Source: Apium graveolens
Taxonomy: Eukaryota; Streptophyta; Magnoliopsida; Apiales; Apiaceae
Assembly: GCF_009905375.1 (NCBI RefSeq)
Contig: NW_027417114.1
Span: 1 to 64,000 of the forward strand
Reading direction: 5' to 3'
Length of the DNA: 64,000 nucleotides
A program made the translations under genes and the position numbers. The notes below the pieces were generated by a model. The model was not told where the DNA came from and did not search any database. It saw nothing but the letters and a program-made list of their open reading frames with translations. Shown piece by piece: positions 48,441-61,827 of this stretch (its first letter is position 1; each line of letters begins with the position of its first letter).

Positions 48441-50935
48441 CAATTTATTTTAAATTGTTTTTTATCTTAGTATCAATTTCTTATTACAAATTAAAATTTT
48501 TTCTTTTTGTAAAAATATAATTTAACAAAGTCTGCTCCATGTATTATACAAACTAATTGGGTGTTGATTTACAAACATAAGTAAACAAGCATTCCTTTAA
48601 TTTATTTTGTTTTGTAAATAAAATGAGATTCTATAAATTAAGTGGTAAGAATTGTAGAAAAAACTTAACTAGAAATGATATTTTCTCAAAAAATTTAAAT
48701 TTTATTTAGTGAAATTATATATAAATTCCCTACTGACCTCAACTATAAACCATAAAAAATTGAAAAACTCGTCTGATTCGATCTTAAGAGAGTCATATTT
48801 AAAAAAAGGCCCGAAGCTGCATGAACATATATTTTATTATAAAAATTTGCTTCTCTCCTAAAGAGAAAGGAGTGTTAGGAGGGTCAGATATATTTCAACA
48901 TATAAAGTGAATTCAATAATTATTGTAGTTTGTTAGAATAAGAATATATGATCACATTTTGTGTAATACAACTTATGTATTATAGCCCCTATCAGATATT
49001 GTTGCTTAAATAATCATCATAAACATATTTATGTTTGCAAAATAAATTGAACAAATTAAATACTTAATCTTCAATTATAAAGTAAGGTATATAAAATATG
49101 TAAATGTCAAGATTAATGAATATTGATATGTCTTTTCTAAAAAAATACAAAACATTAATAAATGAATAAGAAAATATGTAATACACTGAATATGAAAAAA
49201 AAAATTATCTTTATCCCCTCCCGACAACACCTAGTATTTTACAAAAAATATAAGTTTAAACATTCAATAAAAACAATGACAATTATCGAGGATCCAATTT
49301 AAAGTCCAATTATATAAGAACTAAATCCATTAATTATTATTGAATCAATATTTGTATATAAGGTACTAATATTGATAATGATATATAAAAATACATTATA
49401 TTTAGTGTTAAATATAAACCATAAAAGATTTGAAAAACTGGTGTGATTGGATCTTAAGAAAGTCATATTTAAAAAGGCCCGAAGCTGTCTCAACATATAT
49501 TTTATTATTAAATTTTGCTTCTCTCCTAAAGAGAAAAAACTTGGATTAACTCAAATTCGAAATTTTAAAATTATCGAAATAATTTTTTGATAGTTTTATT
49601 TTTCATCCAATTTTTTACACTAAAATATTTTGGGATAAAATTTTAAATCGGATAAAATTCTACACATCTTTAATATATTTAAAGAAATTTAACAAATGTA
49701 CATTATTTTTAGAAGAAACGAAAAGTAATAAAATTAAGTTTTTTACATATATCTAATTCGGACCGTGCCGTAATTTGCGCCATTCTTGGGCCTCAAAATT
49801 TGGTATAAAATCCAGATTCATTATTTTTTTAGAAAAATTGATTTGATAAAAATTCTAGATATTTAAATTAATTACGCCACCCTTAACACTATTTAATTTA
49901 TCTTTATATATTGATATGTCTTTTCTAAAAAAATACACAACATTAATAAATGAATAAGAAAATATGTTATATACTGAATATGAAAAAAAAATTATTTTAT
50001 CTTTATCGCCTCCCAACAACACCTAGTATTTTACAAAAAATATAAATTTAAACAATTCAATAAAAACAATGAACAATTATCGAGGATCCAATTTAAAGTC
50101 CAATTATATAACAACTAAAACGACTAATTATTATTGAATCAATATTTGTAAATAAGGTACTTAATATTGATAAATGATATATAAAAACACGTTATATTTA
50201 GTGTTAAATATAAACCATAAAAATTTTGAAAAACTCGTCTGATTCGATCTTAAGAAAGTCATATTTGAAAAGGCCCGAAGCTGCATGAACATATATTTTA
50301 TTATAAAAATTTGCTTATCTCCTAAAGAGAAAAAACTTGGATTTACTCAAATTCGGAATTTTAAAAATATCGAAATAATTTTTTTGATAGTTTTATTTTT
50401 CATCCAATTTTTTACACTAAAATATTTGGGGATAAAATTCTAAATCGGAAAAAATTCTACACATCTTTAATATATTTAAAGAAAATTTAACAAATGTACA
50501 TTATTTTTCGAAGAAATGAAAAGTAATAAAATTAAGTTTTTTTACATATATCTAATTCGGACGTGCTGTAATTTGCGCCATTCTTGGGCCTCAAAATTTT
50601 GTATAAAATTCAAATTCATTAATTTTTTAGAAAAATTGATTTGATCCAAATTCTAAATATGTAAATTAATTAAGCCACCCTTAACACTATTTAATTATCT
50701 TTATTTAAATTATTAAATATTTATCTTTTAAGTTGAAATGAACATTTATCATTTTTAGTTGAAATAAATTAGTCAATTTAATTATAATTATTATGTTCCC
50801 ACTGTGGCTTATTGGCTTTGTATTCTACCAAAATTTTATTTTTGTTTGCTAATAGAACCTATAATATTTCTCACTTTGTAAGTAAAGAGTTATTATTGGT
50901 ATTTAAGCAAGCAAAATAACTTCTAATTGCATTTA
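48441..50935. repeat. A3-B2 spacer: broken R repeat, gene X intron sliver, doubled R repeats
   Basis: No gene is seen. The first R repeat breaks off at about 48868 after TCCTAAAGAGAAA and joins sequence that in other modules lies upstream of the HEILY exon of gene X (GTGTTAGGAGGGTCAGATAT). At 49005-49008 the CTTA junction of 15346-15349 recurs. This is followed by the doubled ATTGATATGTCTTTTC segment with a short and a full R repeat, as in A2. The left retroposon target duplication is at 50936-50949. Confidence 0.65.
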
Positions 50936-50949
50936 TCTTCTTGTACCTA

Positions 50950-51879
50950 GATTTTTTTTTTTGACAAATGCAGAAAGTTCTCATTAAATTGAATATAGTA
51001 CAGTCGGGACAAACCCCCAACTGTCGATACAACCAGGTGATAAAACAAATAACATACTAAAAACAATTAGATGATTTGTTTGCTGATCGTTAACACATAG
51101 AATTTAAAAATTCTTGAAATTAAAAACGAAATCAAAGACATCCCAAGCGATCCAAATTGCAGCAGCATCTCTGAAAATAGCAACATCGCAATTGACCATA
51201 TTACATAAAAACTATGGTTAGCCCAGTGTTTAGAAACACCAATCGCATAAAATGAGATTGAAGAAGTGGCACCCCACCTATCTACATGCCGGACACGAGC
51301 TATAGACATGCCGAAGGCACCCCAGCTATCTACATGCAGGATACCAGCTATAGATATGCCGAAAGTATAAACCCATGAAAGATGACCAATCTTTAGTTGT
51401 GAAAGGTGAGCTCTTGCAATAATCACCACCGTCCCAAATCCAATGCAGGCTTTGCAGATCACCAAAAATATCAATAAATTTGTCCTCAACACATCTATCA
51501 CCAGATAAACCCAACCATGACTAAATAAAAACATAACAAACACTCCAGAAGGAGAGACAAAACACACACTCCTAAAGGAGAGACACACAAACACCCAAAA
51601 AATTGGATTTTATTGAAAGGAAATAAACGAGAATAACAGAAAATAAAGGGGTTGGGGCTTTCCACCGGAGAAAACCAGTGGAAGCCCCTCGATTTACTTG
51701 AAAATAGACAAACCCTAACAGAGAGAATGAAAGAAGAGAGGCCGCTGAGAGTTTTAATAATGCTACTTAATCCAAAATCTCTTGTAAATGAGTTTTTTTA
51801 ATAATGCTACTTAATCCAAAATCTGTACCAAAATAGTTATAAAATGACGTGACTGTACAAGTGTTGAAATTTAGTTGGT
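50950..51879 (-). mobile_element. Poly(A) retroposon with target-site duplication, B2
   Basis: Same element and insertion site as 26906-27833. The right-hand duplication has one substitution (TCTTCTTCTACCTA at 51880-51893). A longer minus-strand ORF (51594-51067, 175 residues) is open because of one small indel. It shows no known domain and spans the internal tandem repeat. Confidence 0.75.
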
Positions 51880-52147
51880 TCTTCTTCTACCTAAATAATC
51901 CATAAAGAAACTTACAATTCATGTTTTTAATAGAATTAGTCAGACCAAAATTCAAGACTTGTTCCACTAAAACCAAGTCCTAACAACACTTTAAATACTC
52001 ATTTAAATTTAATAAAATTTACATAAAAATAAGTCAACAAAGAAACATGCAAATCAATCCAAGAAGCAGTGTTTAAGATATAGTAAGTCTACTGTAGACC
52101 ACCGCACATGAAGCATGTTTTTTACATATTATTTAGCATAAAATGAT

Positions 52148-55100
52148 TTAGAAATAGTAATATTTGCTGCAATCACTAATGGGGTATCTAGAGGATGGAA
52201 TTATTGGCATGTTGTTCTCCATGTTTGCAGAAGCAGCAGCAACCCCACTTCCAAGTTGTACCAAGTAACCAACATCCTTAAGAATCAACTCCATACCAGT
52301 AAGACACCCTATCACTTGCAACTACAAAAAACACCCGTATGTTTATAGTAGAATATTTATAAATATTTCATTGTTTTTAGAAATGGTTAGTAAGAGGTAA
52401 ATAGAGAGAAAATATTTATAACTTGTCTCGTTTATGACTGATTGTGTGGTCTTAGCAAAAGGAAGTAGGATACAAGGTTATGGCTCATATTATGAATTTG
52501 ACAAAGTTTTGTTAAAGTTTCTCAAAGAGAATTGAGGAACTACCATATCTTACTATTAGTCTTGTCTCTCGTCAATATGTAGATGCAACAAAATATATAA
52601 CATTAAATATAAGAAATGATAATATACTTTATTTAGATTTCTCACATGATCTATCCTCGAATCCATTCTTGCTACTTTATTAAGTCCAAGCCATAAGATC
52701 CAGTTGTATCATTCTATGCCCTTCTAATAACTTCTCAACTATCAATGTATGCAGGTACCATAACCGCACTAACAATATGACTAATATGACTAAACCATTC
52801 ATCTTTCTCAGTGCAATTTTTCAGCCCCCAGGCCTCCACAACAAACCTGTGATATGAACATATAGTCACACAATATCCAAAAATGTAAAACAAAGATGAG
52901 CACAGAATAATCCGATTTTTAAAATTATGTCAGCAATTAGATGATGAAATAAAAATTGACTAAAATTAAAATCATTGCACTTGTAATTCTTAAATCATCT
53001 ATAAAATGACTTGGTTTGTAATATTTGCATTGTATGTACAAATAATGGTTTCAACATGTTTCTACTTTCTATGCATCTCACAAAGAATACATAATGAAAC
53101 AAAAAATATTTTCAGTGTTTTGCTTAAGCTGCATATAAGAATAAAGCATTTAACTTGTTGTTATTGCAAGGGGAGTGTGCCTTGCTATTACGTTCTCAAG
53201 TCTTTCCTCGAATATTAGATCAAGTGATGCCTGAGACCACATAAAAGTTTAATGGAACGAGTACAAAATCTCATGTTCAATTTGTTTCACCTTTTTGGCT
53301 CTCATTACATAAGCAACTCATGACTTATTCTTTATATATAAAAATAATATATAAGACTCTGTGTTAGAAGGGTTAGGAGGGTCAGATATATTTCAACATA
53401 TAAAGTGAATTCAATAATTATTGTAGTTTGCTGGAATCAAGAATATATGATCACATTTTCTGTAATACAACTTATGTATTATAGCCACTATCAGATATTG
53501 TCGCTTATGAATTTTTGCACATAAAATTATATAATAACGTTATGTTAAATCTTAAAAATATATAAAAACACTTTCCAAGATAATCAAAAATTAATAACTT
53601 TCCGTTCTTTGAGAACAACTTTGTCATCAATATCACCAGCACCAAGAAAATGCTTGATGTACCAATGGATCATCATTCTTTGGAGCAGACCTTCACGCTT
53701 AATGATATATAATGATATCGCTAAATGGTAAGGTTTTCTCCAAAAACTTTATCAATATATCCCCAATTTATTTAAGTTCCTCTATAAGAGAATGGTAATG
53801 TGTGATATGATAGCTGAGTAATGGTATTTGATTTCTTAAACCTTAAATCTAATAAACATGGTTAACAATATGGAAATTAAAATTAATCTAAATTTAAAAT
53901 AAATAAGAAAATAGTAGAGATGATAGAAATATTATAATTTTCCTGGTATGCTGGTGGATTATAGAGTGTTGTATACATGTATTTCTCAATACATGGAGGC
54001 TCTAATTTTTTATAATGTATTACTTTGCAATGAAGAAATTTGATCAAAATTAAAGAGTGGTTATTAATTAGAGAGACACATTGTGTTCAATTTTGTTTTA
54101 CTTATACATATTTTTCAACAAATCAATTCTATGTTAAAATTCTTTTTATCCATATAATTAACAAATTAAGTGCTACTGGCCGATACTTGAATCTGGAACA
54201 TGGTGAAAAGGAGAAAATAAAGTGTACCAAAGTAGTTTAAGTTGTAAAAGAGAACTTTAATCGTTGTATCAATAAATCTCCATTCCAACCTATCTAATGC
54301 CATAAAATATCAATTCTTAACCCAGCCACGCCCTTTTTTCCCTTGTGACTTCAAATGCAATCACTGTATTATGAACTAATAGCCTCCCTTCATTAAAAGC
54401 ACTCTGTTTGTTAGACACTGTCTAGATTAAACATAGTTTGAACTTATTCACCACCACCTTCGACAGTATGCGCATCAGAACATTATAAAGATAGATAGGT
54501 CGAAGATCTTCCATATGTTTCAGTTGTTTAACCTTAGGAATAAGACATACAAGCCTACGATTTAGTTCCCTTGGCCCATGTGGTGTATCAAAGAAAATCT
54601 TAGAAAGTAGAACAACATATCTTTTAAAAATATTTCAATACGTTTAAAAAATGTTGGGTTCGACCCATGTGGATCTAGTGACTTGTATTCATGCATGAAA
54701 AAGACTACATTCTTAACTTCCTCCTCCCTAATAGGTAACATGACCTAGTGATTGTGAAATAATAATTAAAAAAAGTTTGCAAAAAGGGTAAAATTTGACA
54801 TGACCTTAATCTAATAACCATATATCAAACAAAATGGTAAAATTTAACATAAATTTAAACAACTTACCTGAGCAAAAACAAAACAATGTAAAGCCATAGG
54901 GAAAAACATATGGGTGTGTACTATCCAACTAAATCATAGTGGAAGACATGTAGATGTGGAGTCCATAACAAGGAATATCATATATGCATGACCCATAATT
55001 ACAATATACCTGTTTGTCTTGTCGTGGTTTCGGTATTTTTGTTTATAACTATGAGAAAAAGCAAAAGCGACCAAATCGAGATGTTCCTCCAAGACTCTGA

Positions 55101-55761
55101 TGTTTTACCTTGAGGAGAAGATGTTTTTTTGATGAGTCGATTTGATCCAAGTTTGTGGAGAAACCACCCTGCAAAGAGAAAGTCAGGTACCGGGTTTTGT
55201 AAATAACAATCTGAGAATCTCAATTGTAATTTAATTTAATTCCTTATCACCAAATGATAAGGAGTTGTAAAAAAAAAGCACAAAATGTTTTACCTATCCA
55301 AGGGAATCCATGTTATAAAAGATGGCAACCTTTCCACTTTTGCTAACTTGATACATTTCCCTGTAGTAGGTAGCAAGGTCATAGTTGTAGATCAATGTCC
55401 TCCACCAATACTATAGATGTTATTTTCTTCGTTATTTGTATTAATAACATATCACCTCTCCGTCCTTGAACTATTCTTGTTATCGACACTTGTGGTATCT
55501 CTTCTTTCAAGACATTTGTTCTCACTTCCCGTAGCTCGGGTCATCTTCTCACAATTTTCTTTTATCTTTTTCTAAAATGAAACGAGTAAAAAAAATTATA
55601 AGATGTGAATTATAATAACACTTGCTTAATTGATTCTTAATAAACAATTATACAAACACCTTTATATGACCTAGGCGATTGGACACAAGTTTTTTATTTA
55701 ACGATTCAATATATAATAAAACATCTGAAAGTATTGAATTTCTTCTTTGTAGTACTTCATT
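52148..55761 (-). pseudogene. Gene X, B2 copy
   Basis: Exons at 55761-55660 (8-bp insertion as in B1), 55571-55411, 55410-55294, 55168-55010 (159 nt, frameshifted), 53305-53150 (same stop as B1), 52846-52628 and 52321-52148 (open, 57 codons). The donor of the RIDHVRN block is weakened (AAA/GTATAT in place of GAG/GTATAT). It shares the diagnostic differences of B1, so the two descend from one B ancestor. Confidence 0.5.
54070..54680 (-). pseudogene. LINE reverse transcriptase fragment, B2
   Basis: It has the same blocks as the other modules. Unlike B1, the part around 54160 is not shortened. Confidence 0.77.
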
Positions 55762-56374
55762 CTATAAAGATTAACAAACTATTAGAAGACCAAGCAAACA
55801 AAAAGTCCAAAATACAAATTCTACTATTACAACCACAAGTGATACCTTAAAATTTCATACCACTGTCATTCCAAACAATTCCCAATACAACTCAGAACTG
55901 ATAATAAGACACGATTGACCCATAAACATGATTTAATAAAGATCCCAAACACAAAATAACATAGAAAGAGAAAAGCAAGGAGGTAAATTAAACAATAATT
56001 AACAATAATCTACCAAATTTAATCTTCTCCTAAATTAAATTTAGTGAATTGAAAGAACTTTAGGAAAGATGATTTGGGGAAAAAATACATTCCGTTCAAG
56101 GTTTAATCTTTTCCGAGATTTAATCTTCTTGGAGCTTTAGTCTTTAAAAAGATTTAATATTCAGTGTTTGAGAGAAATATTTCAGCAAAGATTTAATCTT
56201 TCGCCGTAGTGGAGATTGTTTGATAGTCCGTGTTTTTTTATATTATTTAATTGACAGCCGGGAAAACAATTTCAGCAAGCCCGCTCACAAGTTTTGAACA
56301 AGACCGCCTAACTTTTGGGCCCAAATCTCTGATCTACTGTAACGATTATATAATGTATTGCAATAACATATATT
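55762..56374 (-). promoter_or_regulatory. Upstream region of gene X, B2
   Basis: It carries the GATTTAATCTT motif cluster (about 56015-56190) and shares the B1 loss near the AAACCCTAATTAAC segment. Nothing else is recognised. Confidence 0.3.
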
Positions 56375-57337
56375 TGTAACTACCTCGAAATTTTGTTGAT
56401 TCAGTTGCAATGTTTTTAAAATCCCTTGCAATAGACATGAAATCACCTTTCAACCACAACATTTTTTAGATAGTTTTTAGAAATCTGGTTGCGAAAGCAA
56501 TTCTATGGTATAGTGAACTAAACCTTGTATAACCATTATTCTTTAATACCTGATTCTCCTACAGGCTGGAAGCTATTCCTCATACATACCCTGATATACT
56601 CTGGTGATATTTATGAATTGCTTTATGCTCTGAAATAAATGTTTTATCAACGTTAATTATGATTCTGTTTTATTGAATTACAATATATATCATGTTGAAT
56701 TGTTATAGAATTAGATAGCATTCTAAATATGGAACATATTCGTGGTCAGACCAGATTGGTGGTCATATTAGGTCAATGTGTGCCTTAGATCCAGTATAGA
56801 GAACAGAGTTGTGTGCCTTAATCGGGTTAGTGTGTCACTGATCAGCAGCCTAACCTTGGTTTTAAACTTAAAAATGAATATCCAATTCTAATAATTGCTT
56901 AACAAGGAACTTGATTCCTATGAATCATTTCAATTGATCATTGTTTACACTCAGTTATTGTTATATATTATAACTTGCTGAGCTAGTTAGCTCACCCTTG
57001 TGAATCTATTTACGTTATTCTATAGTTAAAATGGAAATTATTGGTAATGAGGACCCCCAGTCCAGTATACGATCTAAGATTCCAGGTTGAGTTGGATCGA
57101 GCTAGTTTGAGTTATGCAAGTTTCTAAGAATGATTTCATTTTCAGTTGTAAGTTAAACTAGTTGGGATTTGGTATGACGTAATAAAAGTCAAGGTTGTGG
57201 CTGGTTTTCATACTTTAACCTGTTATGACTGTGCTTGCGTAAATAACGGTAATTGCATATAATATTTCATATACAGGTTTATATAATATATGTGTTGTGA
57301 ACCCCAAACTTCTTACCTGGGTTTGGAGGGCGTCACA
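56375..57337. mobile_element. Solo LTR, B2 (963 bp)
   Basis: It is full length, starting TGTAACTACCTCG and ending GGGCGTCACA. It serves as the undeleted reference for B1. The two GTCA repeats that bound the B1 deletion are at 56745 and 57332. Confidence 0.65.
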
Positions 57338-57552
57338 ACCACCATCTCCGAAGCTAAATCAACTCATAATATTACCTAATATATAACCAGTGCTACCCCT
57401 AAAGCTACTAGAAATGCTACCATAAATTGCCACTACTAAGACTAACCAATATAACATCAATGCTACCACCTGTAATACCATAATTAAACTGGCCATAAAT
57501 GGAACTGCTTAAGCTAGCACGAACTTTAACACTAACACTAATAATACAACCA

Positions 57553-58811
57553 CTAAGCAACCAATAGGACCCCTAAGCTACCACCAATGCCATTACTAAG
57601 ACTAACCAATATTACATCAATGCTACCACCTGTAATACCATAATTAAACTGGCCATAAATGGAACTGCTTAAGGTAGCACGAAGTTCAAAACCAACACCA
57701 ATAATACCACTACCAATTCTCCTGCAAAGATTACCCCTTTCAATGCTACCAATTGCACTAATAAGAGCACCAGGACCAATGACACCATCAATGCCAGCAA
57801 ATCCACTACTAATATTATCGTTTCTGGTACCACCAATGTATCCACTAAAGATGCTAGTCATGCTGCCAGCAATCCCACTATTAAAACTACCCAATATACC
57901 ACCAATGCTACTATCACTTATGCCATTATTAAAATTACCACCAATGATACTCTTTAAGTTAACACGAACTTCACCACCAACAATCCCACCACCAATTCCA
58001 CTCCTAAGATTACGACTACTAGTGCCACCAATTGGACTAGTAAAATTACCATCACCAGTGACACCGCCAACAATATTACTACTGAAATCAAGAAAAACCA
58101 CAACTCTATACTTTTTAAATAGTTACGGATCTATAGAAGTTACTAAGCAACATTTTCTAGTGAGGCTGAAAATGGTGACCCTGCCAATTCATGTATTGAA
58201 AATATAAGTTCTTCCAACACTAAAAAATTTCCCAAACAAAGGCTACATCTCTATCAAGTAAGAAATCTCATTTTCAACCATGTGTGTTGTGAAATGAAGT
58301 TAAAAAGTGATGGGGCTTCGTGAGATGGGAAACTCCTAATATAAGTAAACTTCGTGTTTAATTAGGTCAACAAAGAGTAATTTAGAGTTATTTGTCTTAT
58401 ATACATTAGAAAAAAAATACACCCCACATAGATCCACTTGTACTATCTATATTTATATTAATAATATATATTGGCATGGTAAAAGTTAAAGAATAATAAA
58501 GAAACCTGACACCGTACATTGATGAAGAGAAAGGGAAGGCACTTGGAGCATTTTCTTCATTGTTTTTGGAACTTGTTGCAAGTAGCAAGCAAAATATAAT
58601 TCCTGTGAAAATGTCTCTAAAGTAAGGTTATACATAAACATAAAATAAATTTAATAGTATAATTCAACAAATATGAACATAAAATAAAAATAATGTGTGG
58701 GCTTCTTTTTTATAAATTTTTATTTTTTTCATATATCACGTATTTGATTATTTATGAGGAACAAAAAAAAATGACTACAAATGTAATTGTTTTTTTTTCT
58801 AACCTTGACAT
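57553..58811 (-). CDS. Secreted glycine-rich protein, B2 copy (215 aa, three exons)
   Basis: Exons: 58811-58804 (ATGTCAAG), 58616-58506 and 58081-57553, totalling 648 nt in frame. It differs from B1 by a few substitutions (for example GIAGSMTS for GIGGSMTS, and one A to V). The acceptor of exon 3 is TTGATTTCAG. It is the same length as B1, and the frame is uninterrupted. Confidence 0.6.
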
Positions 58812-59197
58812 ATAATCTTGAAAAGATAATTCTTGACATAAAGGTCATGTAAAAACAAATACAAGTGACATTCCATGTAAATCTACATACATATATACAA
58901 GGAAAATGAGATACTTATTTTAGTGTTTGATTTCTACCAAAAGTTTGTGCAAATAACACATATGAAAAGAAAATGAAGAATCAGGGAAAAATAAATTATT
59001 ACCTTAACTTTGTTAAACAACATCAATTCATGATAACCTGTAAACCTTATCCACTTAGTCCTCCACCAATTCATTTGGAAATGTGTTTAACTTTAGAGAA
59101 CCAAAACGCTCTTTCATAGAAAATACAAATAACTCCAAAACACTATTTCATAGCCATGTACAAATTCATTTTGTTCGTAAGGCGGCGGGCTTGTGCT

Positions 59198-59280
59198 CAT
59201 ATTAGGGTTTTACCTACCTTTTTAATATCTTATATTTTGCACGCCCAATTGTATATCATGGGTTTCAATGGGCCCAATTT
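59198..59280 (-). promoter_or_regulatory. Candidate promoter of glycine-rich gene, B2
   Basis: The telo-box AAACCCTA is at 59210-59203 and TGGGCCCA at 59276-59269, with a TATA-like run between them. The proximal site II reads TTGGGCGT. Confidence 0.42.
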
Positions 59281-60564
59281 ATTTTAAATTGTTTTTTATC
59301 TTAGTATCAATTTCGTATTACAAATTCAAATTTTTTCTTTTTGTAAAAATATAATTTAACAAAGTCTGCTCCATGTATTATACAAACTAATTGGGTGTTG
59401 ATTTACAAACATAAGTAAACAAGCATTCCTTTAATTTATTTTGTATTATAAATAAAAGGAGATTCTATAAATTAAGTGGTAAGAATTGTAGAAAAAACTT
59501 AACTAGAAATAATATTTTCTCAAAAATTTTTAAATTTTATTTAGTGAAATTATATATAAATTCCCTACTGACCTCAACTAATAAACCATAAAAAATTTGA
59601 AAAACCGATCTTAAGAAAGCCATATTTAAAAAGGCCCGAAGCTTCGTGAACATATATTTTATTATAAAACTTTGCTTCTCTCCTAAAGAGAAAAAACTTG
59701 GATTTACTCAAATTTGGAATTTTGAAAATATCGAAATAATTTTTTTGATAGTTTTATTTTTCATCCAATTTTTTACACTAAAATATTTTGGGATAAAATT
59801 CTAAATCGGAAAAAATTCTACACATCTTTAATATATTTAAAGAAAATTTAACAAATGTACATTATTTTTCGAAGAAATGAAAAGTAATAAAATTAAGTTT
59901 TTTACATATATCTAATTCGGATGGGTTGTAATTTGCGCCATTCTTGGGCCTCAAAATTTTGTATAAAATCCAAATTCATTAGTTTTTTAGAAAAATCGAT
60001 TTCATCCAAATTCTAAATATGTAAATTTATTAAGCCACCCTTAACACTATTTAATATATCTTTATTCAAATTATTAAATATTTGTCTTTTAAGTTGAAAT
60101 GAACATTTATCTTTTTTAGTTGAAATAAATTAGTCAATTAAATTATAATTATTATGTTCCCACTATGGCTTATAGGCTTTCTATTCTACCAAAATTTTAT
60201 TTTTGTTTGCTAATACAACCTATAATATTTCTCACTTTGTAAGTCAAGAGTTATTATTACTATTTAAGCAAGCAAAACAACTTCTAATTGGATTTATATT
60301 CTTGAACCTAGATAATCCATCAAGAAACTAACAATTCATATTTTCAATAGAATTACTCAGACCAAAATTCAAGACTTGTTCCACTAAAACCAAGTCCTAA
60401 CAACACTTTAAATACTCATTTAAATTTGATAAAATTTATATAAAAATAAGTCAACAAAAAAAGATGCAAATCAATGCAAGAAGCAGTGTTTAAGATATAG
60501 TAAGTCTACTATAGACCACGGCACATGAAGCATGTTTTTTACATAGTATTTAGCATAAAATGAT
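59281..60564. repeat. AT-rich flank and R repeat after B2
   Basis: It is equivalent to 34621-35873 but retains the stretch CACTATTTAATATATC...TTTGTCTTTTAAG that is deleted after B1. No gene is seen. Confidence 0.65.
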
Positions 60565-61320
60565 TTAGAAATAATAGTTGGTGCCATCACTATTGGGGAA
60601 TTCAGAGGATGGAATCATTGTCATGTTGTTCTCCAAGTATGCACAAGGAGCAGTAACCCCACTTTCAAGTTGTACCAAGTAACCAACATCCTTAAGAATC
60701 ATCTCCATACCAGTAAGACAACCTATCACTTGCAACTACAAAAAACACCCCTAAGTTTATAGTAGAATGTTTATAAATATTTCATTGTTTTTGGAAATGG
60801 TTAGTAAGAGGTAAATAGAGAGAAAATATTTATAACTTCTCTAGTTTATGAGTGATTGTGTGGTCTTAGCAAAAGGAAGTAGGATACAAGGTTATGGCTC
60901 ATATTATGAATTTGACATAGTTTTGTTAAAGCTTCTCAAAGAGAATTGAGGAACTAACATATTTTACTATTAATCTTGTCTCTGGTCAATATGTAGATGC
61001 AACAAAATCTATAACATTGAATATAAGAAATGACAATATACCTCATTTAGATTTCTCACATGATCTATCCTTGAATCCTTTCATGCTACTTTATTAAGTC
61101 CAAGCCATAAGATCCAGTTGTATCATTCTATGCCCTTCTAATAACTTCTCAACTATAAATGTAAGCAGGTACCAAAACTGCAGTAACAATATGACTAATA
61201 TGACTAAACTGTTCATTTTTCTCACTGCAGTTTTTGAGCCCCCAGGCCTCCACAACAAACGTGTGATATGAATATATAGTCACACAATATCCAAAAATGT
61301 AAAATAGAGATGAGCACAGA
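60565..61320 (-). pseudogene. 3' fragment of gene X after B2, cut by LTR element
   Basis: The terminal exon 60735-60565 is open. The upstream block 61260-61042 has the AC in place of the AG acceptor, as in the fragments after A1 and B1, but keeps its GT donor. It ends at the AGA junction with the truncated LTR. Confidence 0.6.
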
Positions 61321-61615
61321 GATTTAGTGTTTGACTGAGTTTTTCAAATACATAACTACACCTATTATTAAATTCTAGTGATAAAATAAATATATATTAA
61401 ATTAAAATTATTCACATATAAATTAAAACAATTTTTTTAACCTTACTTAAATATTTTAGATAACTAGAAATATTTATTTTTAATATAAAAATACGCGTCT
61501 TTAGATTTAATAACAAATCTATATAATAAAATATTATTTTCCTTATATAACCAAATAATTAAAAATGCAAAAAATGTATATATTATATATAATTACAAAA
61601 ATCATGGTTATTACA
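61321..61615 (-). mobile_element. Truncated 3' LTR, minimal LTR element copy 3
   Basis: It has the same 5'-terminal LTR piece and breakpoint as 36630-36923. Confidence 0.78.
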
Positions 61616-61827
61616 TTCTACCCTCCTTAAAAAAATTAGGTCCCCAAATTTAAACATACCAAAAACATTTAATGATACCAAAAATATTTGTGCATCGAGA
61701 AAGTCAGAAAATATTTAACCAAAAAAAATAAAAGTAGTTTTTTTTGGAAACAGAAATAACTAAACTCATAACTGGTTAAGTCTAAAAGGGTAGTCTACAG
61801 AAGCTAACCTAGGCTCTGAATACCAAC
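61616..61827 (-). mobile_element. Internal region (PBS + PPT), minimal LTR element copy 3
   Basis: It is 212 bp long. The primer-binding site GTTGGTATTCAGAGCC directly follows an intact LTR end (TATTACA), and the polypurine tract AAGGAGGGTAGAA is intact. No coding sequence is present. Confidence 0.82.

Noticed and set aside
51067..51594. 175-codon ORF in the retroposon
   Set aside because: The sister copy at 27141 is split by a small indel. The ORF crosses a tandem repeat and shows no known domain, so it is probably by chance.
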